From: SHZL01 sp963784425
GTDB lineage: Bacteria; Pseudomonadota; Gammaproteobacteria; Xanthomonadales; SZUA-36
Assembly: GCA_963784425.1 (NCBI GenBank)
Contig: CAWARM010000010.1
Location: 124,001-188,000 of the forward strand
Length of the DNA stretch: 64,000 nucleotides
Reading direction: 5' to 3'
Part shown: positions 36,284-45,297 of the stretch, in pieces
Position numbering within the stretch: position 1 is the first letter of the stretch
Layout of the letters: every line of letters starts with the position of its first letter
Program-made: the position numbers and the translations under genes
The notes under the pieces: model-generated
Databases searched by the model: none
The model's input: the letters and a program-made list of their open reading frames with translations, nothing else
Told to the model about the DNA's origin: nothing

Positions 36284-38485
36284 TCAATAATTGAACAAGT
36301 CCTCTGCCCGTGTGCCGATGCTGGCCAGGCCTTTCAGGTTGAGTTCGAGGTAGATCCCGTCGCGATAGTCGCCGTCACGGTTCTTGAGGAAACGGCGTAC
36401 GACCGTACGCACTGCCCAGCAGCAGCTTTCGTACTCAATGCCACCTTGCACTTCGAGCACTTCACTATCTGCAAAGGAATAGTTGACGCGGGACAATACG
36501 CGCCAGCTTTCATTAATCGGCCAGAATAGCCTGAAATCGAACTGGTCCACGCGATCTCGCCGGAACCGATAGTCGAAACTGGTGCGCTCGCCATGGTTGC
36601 CTGCGTAGGTCACCCCAAAACCGGCAACTTCCAGCTTGTTTGTTTCCCAATCAAACTGCGCCCCCGTCCGGACGCTGAAGCGGGTGAACGGATGCCAGTT
36701 GAATTCGGCGATGAAAGGGGAAAAATCTTGCGACAACACCGGCTCCCGGTCCAGCTGGATGCGCAAGGACTGGAAGTAGAAAATCTGCCCGACGTTGAGG
36801 CTCCACTCAACTTCGCCGGTGGTGGAATCGTAATTCCTGGTGCTGATGGCCAGCGCCACCTGATTAGCCTCGCTTTGCCGGTCAGCGCCTGTGAAACGGT
36901 CCGTGTTGAAGAGCTGGCTGAAGCCAAAGGTGTATTCCGCCGTGTCGAATTGGGGCAGGTCAGCCTGATCCCTGTAGGGGACATACAGATAAAACAACCT
37001 TGGCTCCAGCGTCTGGGTGCTACCGTTTGCATTCCTGCGTTCAAAGTACAAACCGGAATCCACGCTGCCAATGAAAGTGCCCCGGCTTGGAGTGTCGTTG
37101 CCCAGCCCTTCGACCCGGTCCAGGCTGTACGCCGTATAGCGAAATCCGGCCGCCGGCTTGATAAAACCCCAGCTGGTGAAATGTTCCCAGTACAAGCCGG
37201 GTAAGAGGTCGAGGCGGGTGCCCCTGGTGCCTGTGTCACGATCGAAATAAACCAGCTCGGAATCCATTTTGGCGCCTGCGCCACCCCTGCCCAGCGGCCG
37301 GTCCATCCAGAATGCAATGCGCGGGAGGCGGGCGTAGGGCTCATTCTCCGGCAATACGGTGTCATCGAGAACCTGGAAGTCGTCGACCAGCATTTCCAGG
37401 TTCCAGTAATTTCCTACGCCCGTCATCGTGGCGCTGCTGCGCAAAAATTGCAGGGATGTCTCGTAAATGCTTGTGCCGAAATCCTGGAAATAGTCATCGT
37501 CCCCAACCCGGTCCACGATCAGGCTGGTATTCCACCTGGCCCATGGCCGGGTTTGTTGATTGACCTGGTAGCGGTAGCGTGCTGTTTTTGTAGCAGAATC
37601 CCAGGGCATATAGTCAACATCGAATTCACCATTGCTGCGCGGCGCCAGGTAACGGTATTCGGCACTGATCATGGCTCCGCGGCTGGTGTAGTAACGTGGC
37701 TCCAGCGTAGCGTCCTGATCTGGGGCGATATTCCAGTACCAGGGGAAACTGAACTCAAATCCGTTATCGTTGGTATGGCTAAAATTGGGATAAAGAAGGC
37801 CGGTCTTGCGCCGGTCATCAAGGGGAAAAGTAAAGTAAGGCGCGTACAGAATGGGCACACCTTTGAATTCCAGCTTGGCGCCATGGGCAATTCCCACCCC
37901 TTCATCGTGCCGCAGTTCCAGCTCCTTTGCGGACAGGAGCCAGTCGGGCTTCGTGCCGGGGCAGGATGTGTAAACCAAACCGTACAGCCTGGAAGTTGAA
38001 CCACCCGTCAATTCAATCTTGTCTGCATTGCCATGGGCGCTGGAACCGGCAATGCCATAAGTGATGGTGGAGAATGTTCCTTCCTCTTTCTGGAAATTGT
38101 AGGAAGCTTCCTGCCCGTCGATCCAAAGCTGCTGGTCTGTGTACTTGAGCAGGCCGGGTATGGTGACCTGTCCAGTCCGGGGGTCGTAGAGTATGCGCTC
38201 GGTGGACAAGTGCTGGTCGGCCCGGAACAGTTCGACATTCTCTTTGGCCTCGCCAGCATCATTCTTGCTTGCATCCAGGTAGCGGGCGTAGATAACAACG
38301 GGCTGGTCATCGCGGCTGGGCGCAGTCGGCAACACAGGGCCCAGTGCTGATCCCGGGCAGGCAATGGGTTCAGACGTGTCCGTCCCGGCAGCTTGAGCCG
38401 GCAGGCCGGCTCCGGCCAGGGCGGCAAACACCACCAACTGGCAAAGGACTCCGTGCCCGAAAGGTTTCATTCCAGGAAATTTCAC
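36284..38485 (-). CDS. lptD: LPS-assembly outer-membrane protein LptD
   Basis: 733 residues. Signal peptide near residues 14-33 (VVFAALAGAGLPAQAA). The N-terminal OstA/jellyroll domain is marked by VTIPGLLKYTDQQLWIDGQE and YGIAGSSAHGNADKIELTGG. The large barrel domain (from about residue 200) holds SPYFTFPLDDRRKTGLLYP-type sequence (APYFTFPLDDRRKTG). It inserts LPS in the outer leaflet. Cysteines are present near 43, 175 and in the C-terminal ESCCWAV. The start is GTG at 38485 or ATG at 38470; neither has a strong ribosome site. First gene of lptD-surA-pdxA-rsmA. Confidence 0.95.
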   Translation of the reverse strand: MKFPGMKPFGHGVLCQLVVFAALAGAGLPAQAAGTDTSEPIACPGSALGPVLPTAPSRDDQPVVIYARYLDASKNDAGEAKENVELFRADQHLSTERILYDPRTGQVTIPGLLKYTDQQLWIDGQEASYNFQKEEGTFSTITYGIAGSSAHGNADKIELTGGSTSRLYGLVYTSCPGTKPDWLLSAKELELRHDEGVGIAHGAKLEFKGVPILYAPYFTFPLDDRRKTGLLYPNFSHTNDNGFEFSFPWYWNIAPDQDATLEPRYYTSRGAMISAEYRYLAPRSNGEFDVDYMPWDSATKTARYRYQVNQQTRPWARWNTSLIVDRVGDDDYFQDFGTSIYETSLQFLRSSATMTGVGNYWNLEMLVDDFQVLDDTVLPENEPYARLPRIAFWMDRPLGRGGAGAKMDSELVYFDRDTGTRGTRLDLLPGLYWEHFTSWGFIKPAAGFRYTAYSLDRVEGLGNDTPSRGTFIGSVDSGLYFERRNANGSTQTLEPRLFYLYVPYRDQADLPQFDTAEYTFGFSQLFNTDRFTGADRQSEANQVALAISTRNYDSTTGEVEWSLNVGQIFYFQSLRIQLDREPVLSQDFSPFIAEFNWHPFTRFSVRTGAQFDWETNKLEVAGFGVTYAGNHGERTSFDYRFRRDRVDQFDFRLFWPINESWRVLSRVNYSFADSEVLEVQGGIEYESCCWAVRTVVRRFLKNRDGDYRDGIYLELNLKGLASIGTRAEDLFNY

Positions 38486-38567
38486 GGTTGACGGGTCAGC
38501 ACGGCATGGTCAGCGCGAAGGGGTCAGCACGAAGAGATCAGCCTGCAGGGGCCGGCGCAGTAAACTG

Positions 38568-39659
38568 TCACAGTCCACCGGTGGAAACAAACCCGGGACA
38601 AGGTTGCTCAAGCCAGGCCTTCCTTTGCGCCGGGTCCAGTGCTGCTTTTTCTTCGGCCAGGCGGTAGAACTGTTCAAGATCCCGCCCTGCTGAATCGTAC
38701 AGCACGTTAAATTCACACACTCCTCCCTCATAACTGTCCAGAATAGCCAGGCTGGCGTTGTTTTGCTCACCAGACATCCATGTTGCGAAGTAATCGACCC
38801 CCGACCAGTCTGTCTTCACCATGTGCCCATACTCTTGCCGCAGTGCTTCAAATAACTGACTTTTGTTCTCACGTTTCGTTTCAACAGCTTGCCCGGAAGT
38901 GTAGAGTTCCTGCAATTCTTGCCTGATTTTCAGCAGCAGGTGGTTGAATTGCAGCGCCGCCGTGTTGTAGCGATTCCATTGCTCAAGTTGCGACCCCTGG
39001 CTGCTCGCAGTTAACCACAGGCGCACGCCAGTTTGTTCGACAAAACTTGCAAATGCCTCGCTGAACGCAGTGTCGCTTTTTACGTAGAGCCGGTCATGGG
39101 CCAGTTCATGGAACATGATACCTGCCAACTGCGGGTCGGAGTACTGCAACATGGTGTCCAGCAGGGGATCTTCAAACCAGCCCAGCGTGGAATACGCAAT
39201 TGCGGGCGAAACCGCCACATCCAGGGATCTGGATTTCATCCGTGCGGCAAATCCCTCGGCTTCAGACTGGTCAAAATAACCGCGGTACGGCACACACCCT
39301 GCGACCGGAAAGCACCATAGCCGCGGCTCCAGCGAGAACTCCGGGGCGGCAACTACATTCCAGGTAATGGCGTCCTTGCCGGTAACGACAAACTGACTGA
39401 ATTTGCCGTTTGCAGGCAGCCCGAGTTGATCGCGTGCAAAACTCAGCATTTCTTCTGACTGGCGCAGCCGGGCCGCCAGTGCGGGGTCCGTGTTGCCATT
39501 TTCCAGCATGGTGGAAATTTCCACCCGCGCATGCATGAGGTGCAAATGCCCGGAAATTGCCTGCGCGTAATAACCCGGGCCTGCGCATCCCCCCAGTTGA
39601 ATACCGAGCAGTAACAGCAGGGCCGTGGCTGCCGTCCTGTGATTGTCGCACCGCGCCAT
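38568..39659 (-). CDS. Putative aminopeptidase lipoprotein
   Basis: 363 residues from the ATG at 39657-39659; an upstream TTG is less likely. The signal ends in a lipobox (GIQLGGC, lipidated Cys near residue 25), so it is probably anchored to a membrane. LAGIMFHELAHDRLYVKSD is a zinc-metalloprotease HExxH motif (HELAH, about residue 192), and FSEAFASFVEQ gives the third ligand. It belongs to the putative aminopeptidase family (DUF2265/PF10023 type). Its substrate is unknown. Its 3' end lies 82 bases from lptD's start. Confidence 0.85.
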   Translation of the reverse strand: MARCDNHRTAATALLLLLGIQLGGCAGPGYYAQAISGHLHLMHARVEISTMLENGNTDPALAARLRQSEEMLSFARDQLGLPANGKFSQFVVTGKDAITWNVVAAPEFSLEPRLWCFPVAGCVPYRGYFDQSEAEGFAARMKSRSLDVAVSPAIAYSTLGWFEDPLLDTMLQYSDPQLAGIMFHELAHDRLYVKSDTAFSEAFASFVEQTGVRLWLTASSQGSQLEQWNRYNTAALQFNHLLLKIRQELQELYTSGQAVETKRENKSQLFEALRQEYGHMVKTDWSGVDYFATWMSGEQNNASLAILDSYEGGVCEFNVLYDSAGRDLEQFYRLAEEKAALDPAQRKAWLEQPCPGFVSTGGL

Positions 39660-39717
39660 GAACTCAGGACAGCCGCAGGCAGCTTGCAATGTTGCTGTTG
39701 TTTGGGTTCATAATCTT

Positions 39718-39748
39718 GGGAGCCTCTGATCCATTAACATGGATCAGC
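39718..39748. repeat. Solo MITE end with palindrome before msrB
   Basis: GGGAGCCTCTGATCCATTAA is identical over 18 bases to the left end of the MITE at 57898. It is followed by CATGGATCAG, making a short palindrome CTGATCCAT/ATGGATCAG (39727-39748). It sits just before the msrB ribosome-binding site AAGGAG. Confidence 0.65.
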
Positions 39749-39771
39749 TACCAGTAAGGAGTATAGCCCGC

Positions 39772-40197
39772 ATGACCGTAAATAAGACCGACGATGAGTG
39801 GCGCAAGCAACTGACGCCGGAACAGTATCGCGTTTCCCGCATGGCGGGCACTGAAGCACCGTTCAGTGGTGAGTACGAAGATCATTGGGATCAGGGTCAT
39901 TATCTCTGTACCTGTTGCGGGCATCCATTGTTTGATTCCAACAGCAAGTTTAATGCGGGGTGCGGCTGGCCGAGTTTTCATTCCGAGCTGGAGGAGGCCA
40001 ATATTGCCCAGCGCGCAGACCACAGCCACGGCATGAGTCGCATCGAACTGGTCTGTCGCAACTGTGCAGCACACCTTGGACACCTGTTTCCGGACGGCCC
40101 GCCGCCCACAGGCATGCGCTACTGCATCAACTCCGCCTCATTGCGGTTTGAGCCCCAAACGGTACTTCAACCCGGGCATGGGCCGAAATCCTCATGA
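39772..40197 (+). CDS. msrB: Peptide-methionine (R)-S-oxide reductase
   Basis: 141 residues. Zinc-site pairs CTCCG and CRNCAAHLGH, and the active-site region GCGWPSF and MRYCINSASL with the catalytic Cys, all of the MsrB family. It repairs R-form methionine sulfoxide using thioredoxin. Start at the ATG 39772 with AAGGAG at 39756-39761; an earlier ATG at 39739 is inside the repeat palindrome. ATGA overlap with the next gene. Confidence 0.96.
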   Translation: MTVNKTDDEWRKQLTPEQYRVSRMAGTEAPFSGEYEDHWDQGHYLCTCCGHPLFDSNSKFNAGCGWPSFHSELEEANIAQRADHSHGMSRIELVCRNCAAHLGHLFPDGPPPTGMRYCINSASLRFEPQTVLQPGHGPKSS

Positions 40198-40619
40198 GTC
40201 TCAGGCCTTTCCACCTTGCCATCCCGGTGAACGACCTGACGGCCGCAAGGGGCTTCTATGGCGCGCTGCTCGGTTGCGCAGAGGGGCGCAGTGACACCCA
40301 CTGGGTCGATTTCAATTTCTTTGGTCATCAATTGGTTTGCCACCTCGATACGAGGGCTGCACAGGACCAGCCGGCGCTGAGCAATTTGGTCGATGGCCAT
40401 GGCGTCCCGGTGCCGCATTTTGGTCTTGTGCTGGACATGCCATCATGGGAGAGCACGCGCGACCGGCTGCAGGCTGCCGGAATTGAATTTCTCATTGAGC
40501 CCATGGTGCGATTCAAGGGAAAAGTGGGTGAGCAGGCAACCATGTTCTTTCGCGACCCGGCTGGCAATCATCTCGAAATCAAGGCTTTTGAGCGACTGGA
40601 CCAGTTGTTCGCGCGCTGA
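40194..40619 (+). CDS. VOC (glyoxalase/dioxygenase) family protein
   Basis: 141 residues with the beta-alpha-beta-beta-beta pattern: FHLAIPVNDLTAARGFYGAL at the N-terminus and FFRDPAGNHLEIKAF at the C-terminus, where a metal-binding Glu lies. Metal-dependent isomerase, lyase or dioxygenase activity is possible; the substrate is not readable. It overlaps msrB by 4 bases and is convergent with the next gene, with adjoining stops. Confidence 0.85.
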   Translation: MSLRPFHLAIPVNDLTAARGFYGALLGCAEGRSDTHWVDFNFFGHQLVCHLDTRAAQDQPALSNLVDGHGVPVPHFGLVLDMPSWESTRDRLQAAGIEFLIEPMVRFKGKVGEQATMFFRDPAGNHLEIKAFERLDQLFAR

Positions 40620-42500
40620 TCAGCGGTCCGCGCCCCGCAGCCGCGTAACTTCAAATTGCAGCCTCTCTGCCGTGACTTCCCCGGGCGCAATGGGGGCGCC
40701 TATGCGCAACTCGATGCGCGACCACAGTTTGTAGGGCCGGCGTTTCAATACAGGGTCACGCCGGCTGAACAGGGAACCCCACAAGTAACATAAGGCGACC
40801 GGCACCACCGGCACAGGGCGCTCGGATATTATCTTGTCAATTCCCGGCTTGAACCTCTGGATTTCACCATCGCAGGTGATGCCGCCTTCCGGAAAAATAC
40901 CCAGCACATCCCCGCCATCGAGCACCTGGTGTATGCGCCGGTAAGCTTCTTCCAGGATTTCCGGATCCTCGCTGCGCGATGCGATGGGTATGGCCTTGCC
41001 GGTGCGAAAAATAAAGTTGAGTACCGGGATGCGATAAATCCTGTAGTACATCACGAAGTTAACCGGCCGCCGGATAATGCCGCCGATGATAAGCGGATCA
41101 GCGAAGCTCACGTGGTTGGAGGCAACGATCACTGCGCCCTGGTCCGGGATATGCTCTTCGCCAACCACGTGGACGCGGTAAATAGTGTGAATCATTATCC
41201 ACACCAGGAAACGCATCAGGAACTCGGGCACCAGGGTGAAGATATAGACCGCCACCACCGCATTGAGAATTGCGGTGACCAGGAACAATTCCGGGATCGA
41301 GAACCCTGCCTTGCCCAGCAGGATCATGGCAAGGACGGCGGAAACAACCATGAACAGCGAGTTGAGGATATTCAGGCCGGCAATTACGCGTGACCGGTAG
41401 GCCGCGGCGGTACGCTGCTGAATGAGAGCGTAAAGCGGAACGGTGTAAAACCCGCCAAAGACGCCCAGCATCACGAGGTCACACACGATTCGCCAGTTGG
41501 CAGACTGCGAGAAGAACAGGCTGGCGGTCACTCCCGAGCTTCCGGGCTGGGGGGAGGCAAAGTACAGGTCAATGCCAAACACCGTCAGCCCGATTGCGCC
41601 AAACGGCACCAGGCCGATTTCAACCTGCTTGCCCGACAATTTTTCACACAATAATGACCCGGTGCTGATGCCAACGATGAACATTGCCAGCAACACCGAC
41701 ATCAGGCCTTCGCTGCCACCCAGCACGTTCTGGCTGTAACTGGGAATCTGCACCAGGAAGATTGCCCCGAAGAACCAGAACCAGGAAATACCCAGCACGC
41801 TGTTCAATACCGTCTTGTTCTCATTGATGAATCTGAGGTTGCGCACCGTTTCGGAATACAGGTTCCAGTTGATCCTGATATCTGGCGCGACCGCTGCAGC
41901 ACCGGGAATGCGCAGGCTGTAGAGGTATCCGGCCACGGCGACCGCAAGGCAGGCCACACTCACCCAATATGGCCAACTCACGTCAATTGCCGCCAACAAC
42001 GGGCCGGCAATGGTGCCAAGCAGGATGGCGACAAACGTTCCGGTTTCTATCAATGCATTGCCGCCTACCAATTCCGTGGGCTCAAGGATTTGCGGCAGGA
42101 TGCCGTACTTGATCGGGCCGAATATGGTGGCCTGCAGTCCGAGCAGGAACAGCACGGCCATCAACATGGGCAGGTTCTGCAGAAAGAAGCCCAGTGTGGC
42201 CAGCAGCATGATCACTACTTCGAGTAACTTGACCCGCCGGATCTGCAGGGATTTTTCGTACTTGTCCGCGAATTGTCCAAACAGGGCAGAGAACAGGAAA
42301 AATGGCAGGACGAACAACATCGCGCTCAGGTTAACCATCTGGTCGGTGTTAAGCCCGCCCATTTGGCTGGCCTCGAACACCAGCAAGGCGGCGAGGGCAT
42401 TCTTGAAAATGTTGTCATTGAATGCACCCAGGGCCTGGGTGGCGAAAAACGGCATGAACCGCCGCTGGCCGAACAGGGCAAACTGTGATTGACCCGTCAT
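40620..42500 (-). CDS. MFS transporter fused to 1-acylglycerol-3-phosphate acyltransferase
   Basis: 626 residues. Residues 1-415 form a 12-helix major-facilitator domain of the LplT (lysophospholipid transporter) type: RRFMPFFATQALGAFNDNIF. Residues 430-626 are a PlsC-type acyltransferase with SNHVSFADPLII (His-x4-Asp) and FPEGGIT. The likely role is uptake and re-acylation of lysophospholipid in the inner membrane, by analogy with E. coli LplT and Aas. The acyl-ACP synthetase domain found in Aas fusions is absent. ATG at 42498-42500. Confidence 0.9.
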   Translation of the reverse strand: MTGQSQFALFGQRRFMPFFATQALGAFNDNIFKNALAALLVFEASQMGGLNTDQMVNLSAMLFVLPFFLFSALFGQFADKYEKSLQIRRVKLLEVVIMLLATLGFFLQNLPMLMAVLFLLGLQATIFGPIKYGILPQILEPTELVGGNALIETGTFVAILLGTIAGPLLAAIDVSWPYWVSVACLAVAVAGYLYSLRIPGAAAVAPDIRINWNLYSETVRNLRFINENKTVLNSVLGISWFWFFGAIFLVQIPSYSQNVLGGSEGLMSVLLAMFIVGISTGSLLCEKLSGKQVEIGLVPFGAIGLTVFGIDLYFASPQPGSSGVTASLFFSQSANWRIVCDLVMLGVFGGFYTVPLYALIQQRTAAAYRSRVIAGLNILNSLFMVVSAVLAMILLGKAGFSIPELFLVTAILNAVVAVYIFTLVPEFLMRFLVWIMIHTIYRVHVVGEEHIPDQGAVIVASNHVSFADPLIIGGIIRRPVNFVMYYRIYRIPVLNFIFRTGKAIPIASRSEDPEILEEAYRRIHQVLDGGDVLGIFPEGGITCDGEIQRFKPGIDKIISERPVPVVPVALCYLWGSLFSRRDPVLKRRPYKLWSRIELRIGAPIAPGEVTAERLQFEVTRLRGADR

Positions 42501-42583
42501 TTCAGTCCAGGAAAAGAGTGTCCAAATGCAATGTAACGGCTTTAAGCGAACGGGGCAATCTTGCCAGGCTCCCGTGGCATCGC

Positions 42584-44179
42584 TCAGTCGACGAAAATCA
42601 GGGTTTCACGCGTGGCCGCGAAGCGCAGGTCGGGCCAGCGTTCTTCGGTTAGCTGCAGGTTCACTCGGGATGGTGCCAGGTAAACCAGTTGCCCCGCGGC
42701 GTCCCGGGCAAGGTTGCTTTGCAGGGAGCGGCTGAATTCGGCCAGCTTCTTGTCGTCATCACAGTGCACCCAGCGGGCCGTCTGTACATTGACGTTTTCA
42801 AATACCGCATCCACGTTGTATTCGTTCTGCAGGCGGTAGGCCACCACTTCAAACTGCAGCGCACCGACGGCGCCCAGGATCAGGTCATTACCGGTCAGCG
42901 GGCGGAAGAACTGAGTCGCACCTTCCTCTGAAAGCTGCTCCAGCCCCTTGTGCAAGGCTTTCAACTTCAGCGGGTCGCGCAGGATGGCGCGGCGAAAAAG
43001 TTCCGGAGCGAAATTCGGGATGCCGGTGAACTGCAGCACCTCGCCTTCAGTAAAGGCGTCACCGATAACAATGGTGCCGTGATTGTGCAGGCCTACGATA
43101 TCGCCGGGCCATGCGGTTTCCACGTGGCCGCGTTCCTGCGCCATGAAGGTCAGGGCGTTGGCAGCCTTGATGTCTTTGCCCAGGCGCACGTGGCGGAGTT
43201 TCATGCCACCCTCGAAGCGGCCTGAGCAGATGCGCATGAACGCAACCCGATCGCGATGTGCGGGATCCATGTTGGCCTGTATTTTGAACACGAAGCCGGT
43301 CATGGCTGCTTCATTGGCTGCCACGGTCCGGTGTATGGTTTTTCTCGGCCCCGGGGCAGGGGCATGCTGCACAAACGCGTCCAGCAGGGGCGTAACACCA
43401 AAATTGTTGATTGCCGAGCCGAAAAATACCGGCGTCTGTTCTCCCGCCAGGTATTTCACCGGGTCGAAGCGATGGCTGGCACCGCGCACCAGCTCTATCT
43501 CCGCACGAAATTCCGCCGTATCGCGCCCGAGCACGGTGTCGAGCTCGGGGTTATCAATGCCCTGGATGATCCGCGCGGTCTGGGTTACGTAGTTCTTGCC
43601 GGAGTCATACAGGTGCACCGCATCGTCAACCAGGTGATAGACCCCCTTGAGGCGGCGGCCCATGCCGATGGGCCAGGTCACGGGGGCGCATTCGATACCC
43701 AGCACGGATTCCACTTCGTCCAGCAGTTCAACGGGTTCGCGACCCTCACGATCGAGTTTGTTGATGAAGGTAAAAATCGGCGTCTGGCGCAAGCGGCATA
43801 CTTCCATCAGCTTGATGGTGCGCTCCTCCACGCCCTTGGCGCAGTCTATGACCATCAGGGCGGAATCAACGGCCGTGAGCGTGCGGTAGGTATCCTCCGA
43901 AAAGTCGGCGTGTCCCGGGGTATCGAGCAGGTTGACCACCCGGTCCAGGTAGGTAAATTGCATCACCGAACTGGTGATGGAAATCCCGCGTTCCTGCTCC
44001 AGTTTCATCCAGTCAGAGGTGGCATGGCGTACCGCTTTCTTGGCCTTGACAGCGCCGGCCATCTGGATAGCACCGCTAAACAGCAGGAGTTTTTCTGTCA
44101 GGGTGGTTTTCCCCGCGTCAGGATGCGAAATAATTGCAAACGTGCGGCGACGGTCTAATTCTTTTTGTAACTGGGACAT
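42584..44179 (-). CDS. prfC: Peptide chain release factor 3
   Basis: 531 residues, a translational GTPase that recycles RF1/RF2. G motifs: AIISHPDAGKTTLTEKLL (P-loop), RGISITSS, LDTPGHADFSEDTYR, and INKLDREGREP. Start is ATG at 44177-44179 (MSQLQKELDRRRTFA), matching the family N-terminus; the reading frame remains open for another 127 codons upstream but these overlap the 3' end of the M23 gene. Length matches E. coli RF3 (529). Confidence 0.97.
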   Translation of the reverse strand: MSQLQKELDRRRTFAIISHPDAGKTTLTEKLLLFSGAIQMAGAVKAKKAVRHATSDWMKLEQERGISITSSVMQFTYLDRVVNLLDTPGHADFSEDTYRTLTAVDSALMVIDCAKGVEERTIKLMEVCRLRQTPIFTFINKLDREGREPVELLDEVESVLGIECAPVTWPIGMGRRLKGVYHLVDDAVHLYDSGKNYVTQTARIIQGIDNPELDTVLGRDTAEFRAEIELVRGASHRFDPVKYLAGEQTPVFFGSAINNFGVTPLLDAFVQHAPAPGPRKTIHRTVAANEAAMTGFVFKIQANMDPAHRDRVAFMRICSGRFEGGMKLRHVRLGKDIKAANALTFMAQERGHVETAWPGDIVGLHNHGTIVIGDAFTEGEVLQFTGIPNFAPELFRRAILRDPLKLKALHKGLEQLSEEGATQFFRPLTGNDLILGAVGALQFEVVAYRLQNEYNVDAVFENVNVQTARWVHCDDDKKLAEFSRSLQSNLARDAAGQLVYLAPSRVNLQLTEERWPDLRFAATRETLIFVD

Positions 44180-44264
44180 GGCTTCAGCGTTTTCGCCTTT
44201 GTGGCGGTGTAAAAATCGGCGACAGTCTAGCAGAATGTGGTCACTCGCCCCCGGCTCGTTCGAT

Positions 44265-45245
44265 TCAATGGCCAGGCAAGGTTCCGCTGATGAGCTGGGG
44301 GCCATCGGGTATGGCGATGCGGCCCTCAGGCTGATGCAGGCTGAAAGGTACGGACTGCATTTGCATGCCAACATTCTGCTGGATGACAAAATGCAGGTGT
44401 GGGCCGGTGCTGAACCCGGTATTACCCGAACGGGCGATGGGCTGGCCGGCGCGGACCCGTCGGCCGGCCTGGACCTCAACGCTGGCCAGGTCCAGATGGG
44501 CATAAAGAGCCATGGTTCCATCGTCATGCAGGATGCGTACATGGTTGGCTTTGTCAGCAAATTCCTTCAGGTCGGAGCCGCTGCGGTTGAAGTCTTCTTC
44601 CACGTCCATGATGACGCCGTCGCGGGCGGCAACAACAGTTGTGCCTATGGGCATCACGATATCGATGGCATAGGTGCTGTCCGGGGTGTTGTGGGTCTCT
44701 GTGCCGTTAAAGCCCTGGCTGACATAGAAAGAACTGCCGGCCGGAAATGGCGGGTCGATCACCAGCCCCTGCACCAGGTCCGGTATCGGTTTGCCAGGCA
44801 CGGATTCGAGCTGTAGCCGGTACTGGAAACCCTTGCCCGGGTCCAGTGCGCCGATGCCTACGAGCATCTTCTCAGTTTGCCCTGGCACGACGAAGCGGGC
44901 GGGCAGGGCCGGTTCCGCCAGCACGTTGACCTGCTCCACCAGTGACAACTCCACTTCCACCGGGCCCCAGAAATCATTGAAGAGGATATACACCGGGCTG
45001 GAGTTCGGGCCTTCCGTGCGCATGTGCACCCGTGGTTCCGGTTCCCGCTCCATGTAAACTGTGTCGAAATGCTGGCTTTCCTCCGGTACCTGGTCGGTGA
45101 AATGCCAGATACCGTTTTCGTCCTGGTACTTGTAGATATTCTTCGCCTCGGCTGCAGCGCAGATCAGCAAGCAGATTGCGAGCGCCAGGCGTTGCGCCGC
45201 AACAATTGGGGTCAGAGTAAAAACTCCGCAAGTAGGCTTGTGCAT
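44265..45245 (-). CDS. M23 metallopeptidase with DUF4124 domain; N-terminus supplied by a repeat
   Basis: 326 residues from the ATG at 45243-45245. Residues about 35-60 (KNIYKYQDENGIWHFTDQVP) are a DUF4124 domain. The peptidase M23 domain covers about 190-310, with zinc-site sequence HNTPDSTYAIDIVM and HLHFVIQQ. Such proteins cut peptidoglycan cross-links or regulate amidases in the periplasm. The start codon and first 14 residues MHKPTCGVFTLTPI lie within the palindromic repeat at 45201-45287. The hydrophobic LALAICLLICAAAEA after it still looks like a signal peptide. The original start appears lost. Confidence 0.82.
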   Translation of the reverse strand: MHKPTCGVFTLTPIVAAQRLALAICLLICAAAEAKNIYKYQDENGIWHFTDQVPEESQHFDTVYMEREPEPRVHMRTEGPNSSPVYILFNDFWGPVEVELSLVEQVNVLAEPALPARFVVPGQTEKMLVGIGALDPGKGFQYRLQLESVPGKPIPDLVQGLVIDPPFPAGSSFYVSQGFNGTETHNTPDSTYAIDIVMPIGTTVVAARDGVIMDVEEDFNRSGSDLKEFADKANHVRILHDDGTMALYAHLDLASVEVQAGRRVRAGQPIARSGNTGFSTGPHLHFVIQQNVGMQMQSVPFSLHQPEGRIAIPDGPQLISGTLPGH

Positions 45246-45287
45246 CCTAACCCCGCCCAAACAGTTTTTACTCTGACCCCAATTGTT
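45201..45287. repeat. GGGGTCAGAG-family palindrome carrying the M23 gene start
   Basis: 87 bases, ends AACAATTGGGGTCAGAGTAA and complement. Read on the reverse strand its loop contains GGGGTTAGG-ATG-CACAAGCCTAC, an evident ribosome site and start codon, then an open frame through the right arm into the M23 gene. The same loop and orientation is found in the copy at 54047. It also begins 11 bases beyond the sdaA stop. Confidence 0.9.
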
Positions 45288-45297
45288 CTTCACCGGA

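Noticed and set aside
44180..44560. 127-codon N-terminal extension of prfC
   Set aside because: It overlaps the M23 gene and RF3 family members start at MSQLQKELDRRR-like sequence.
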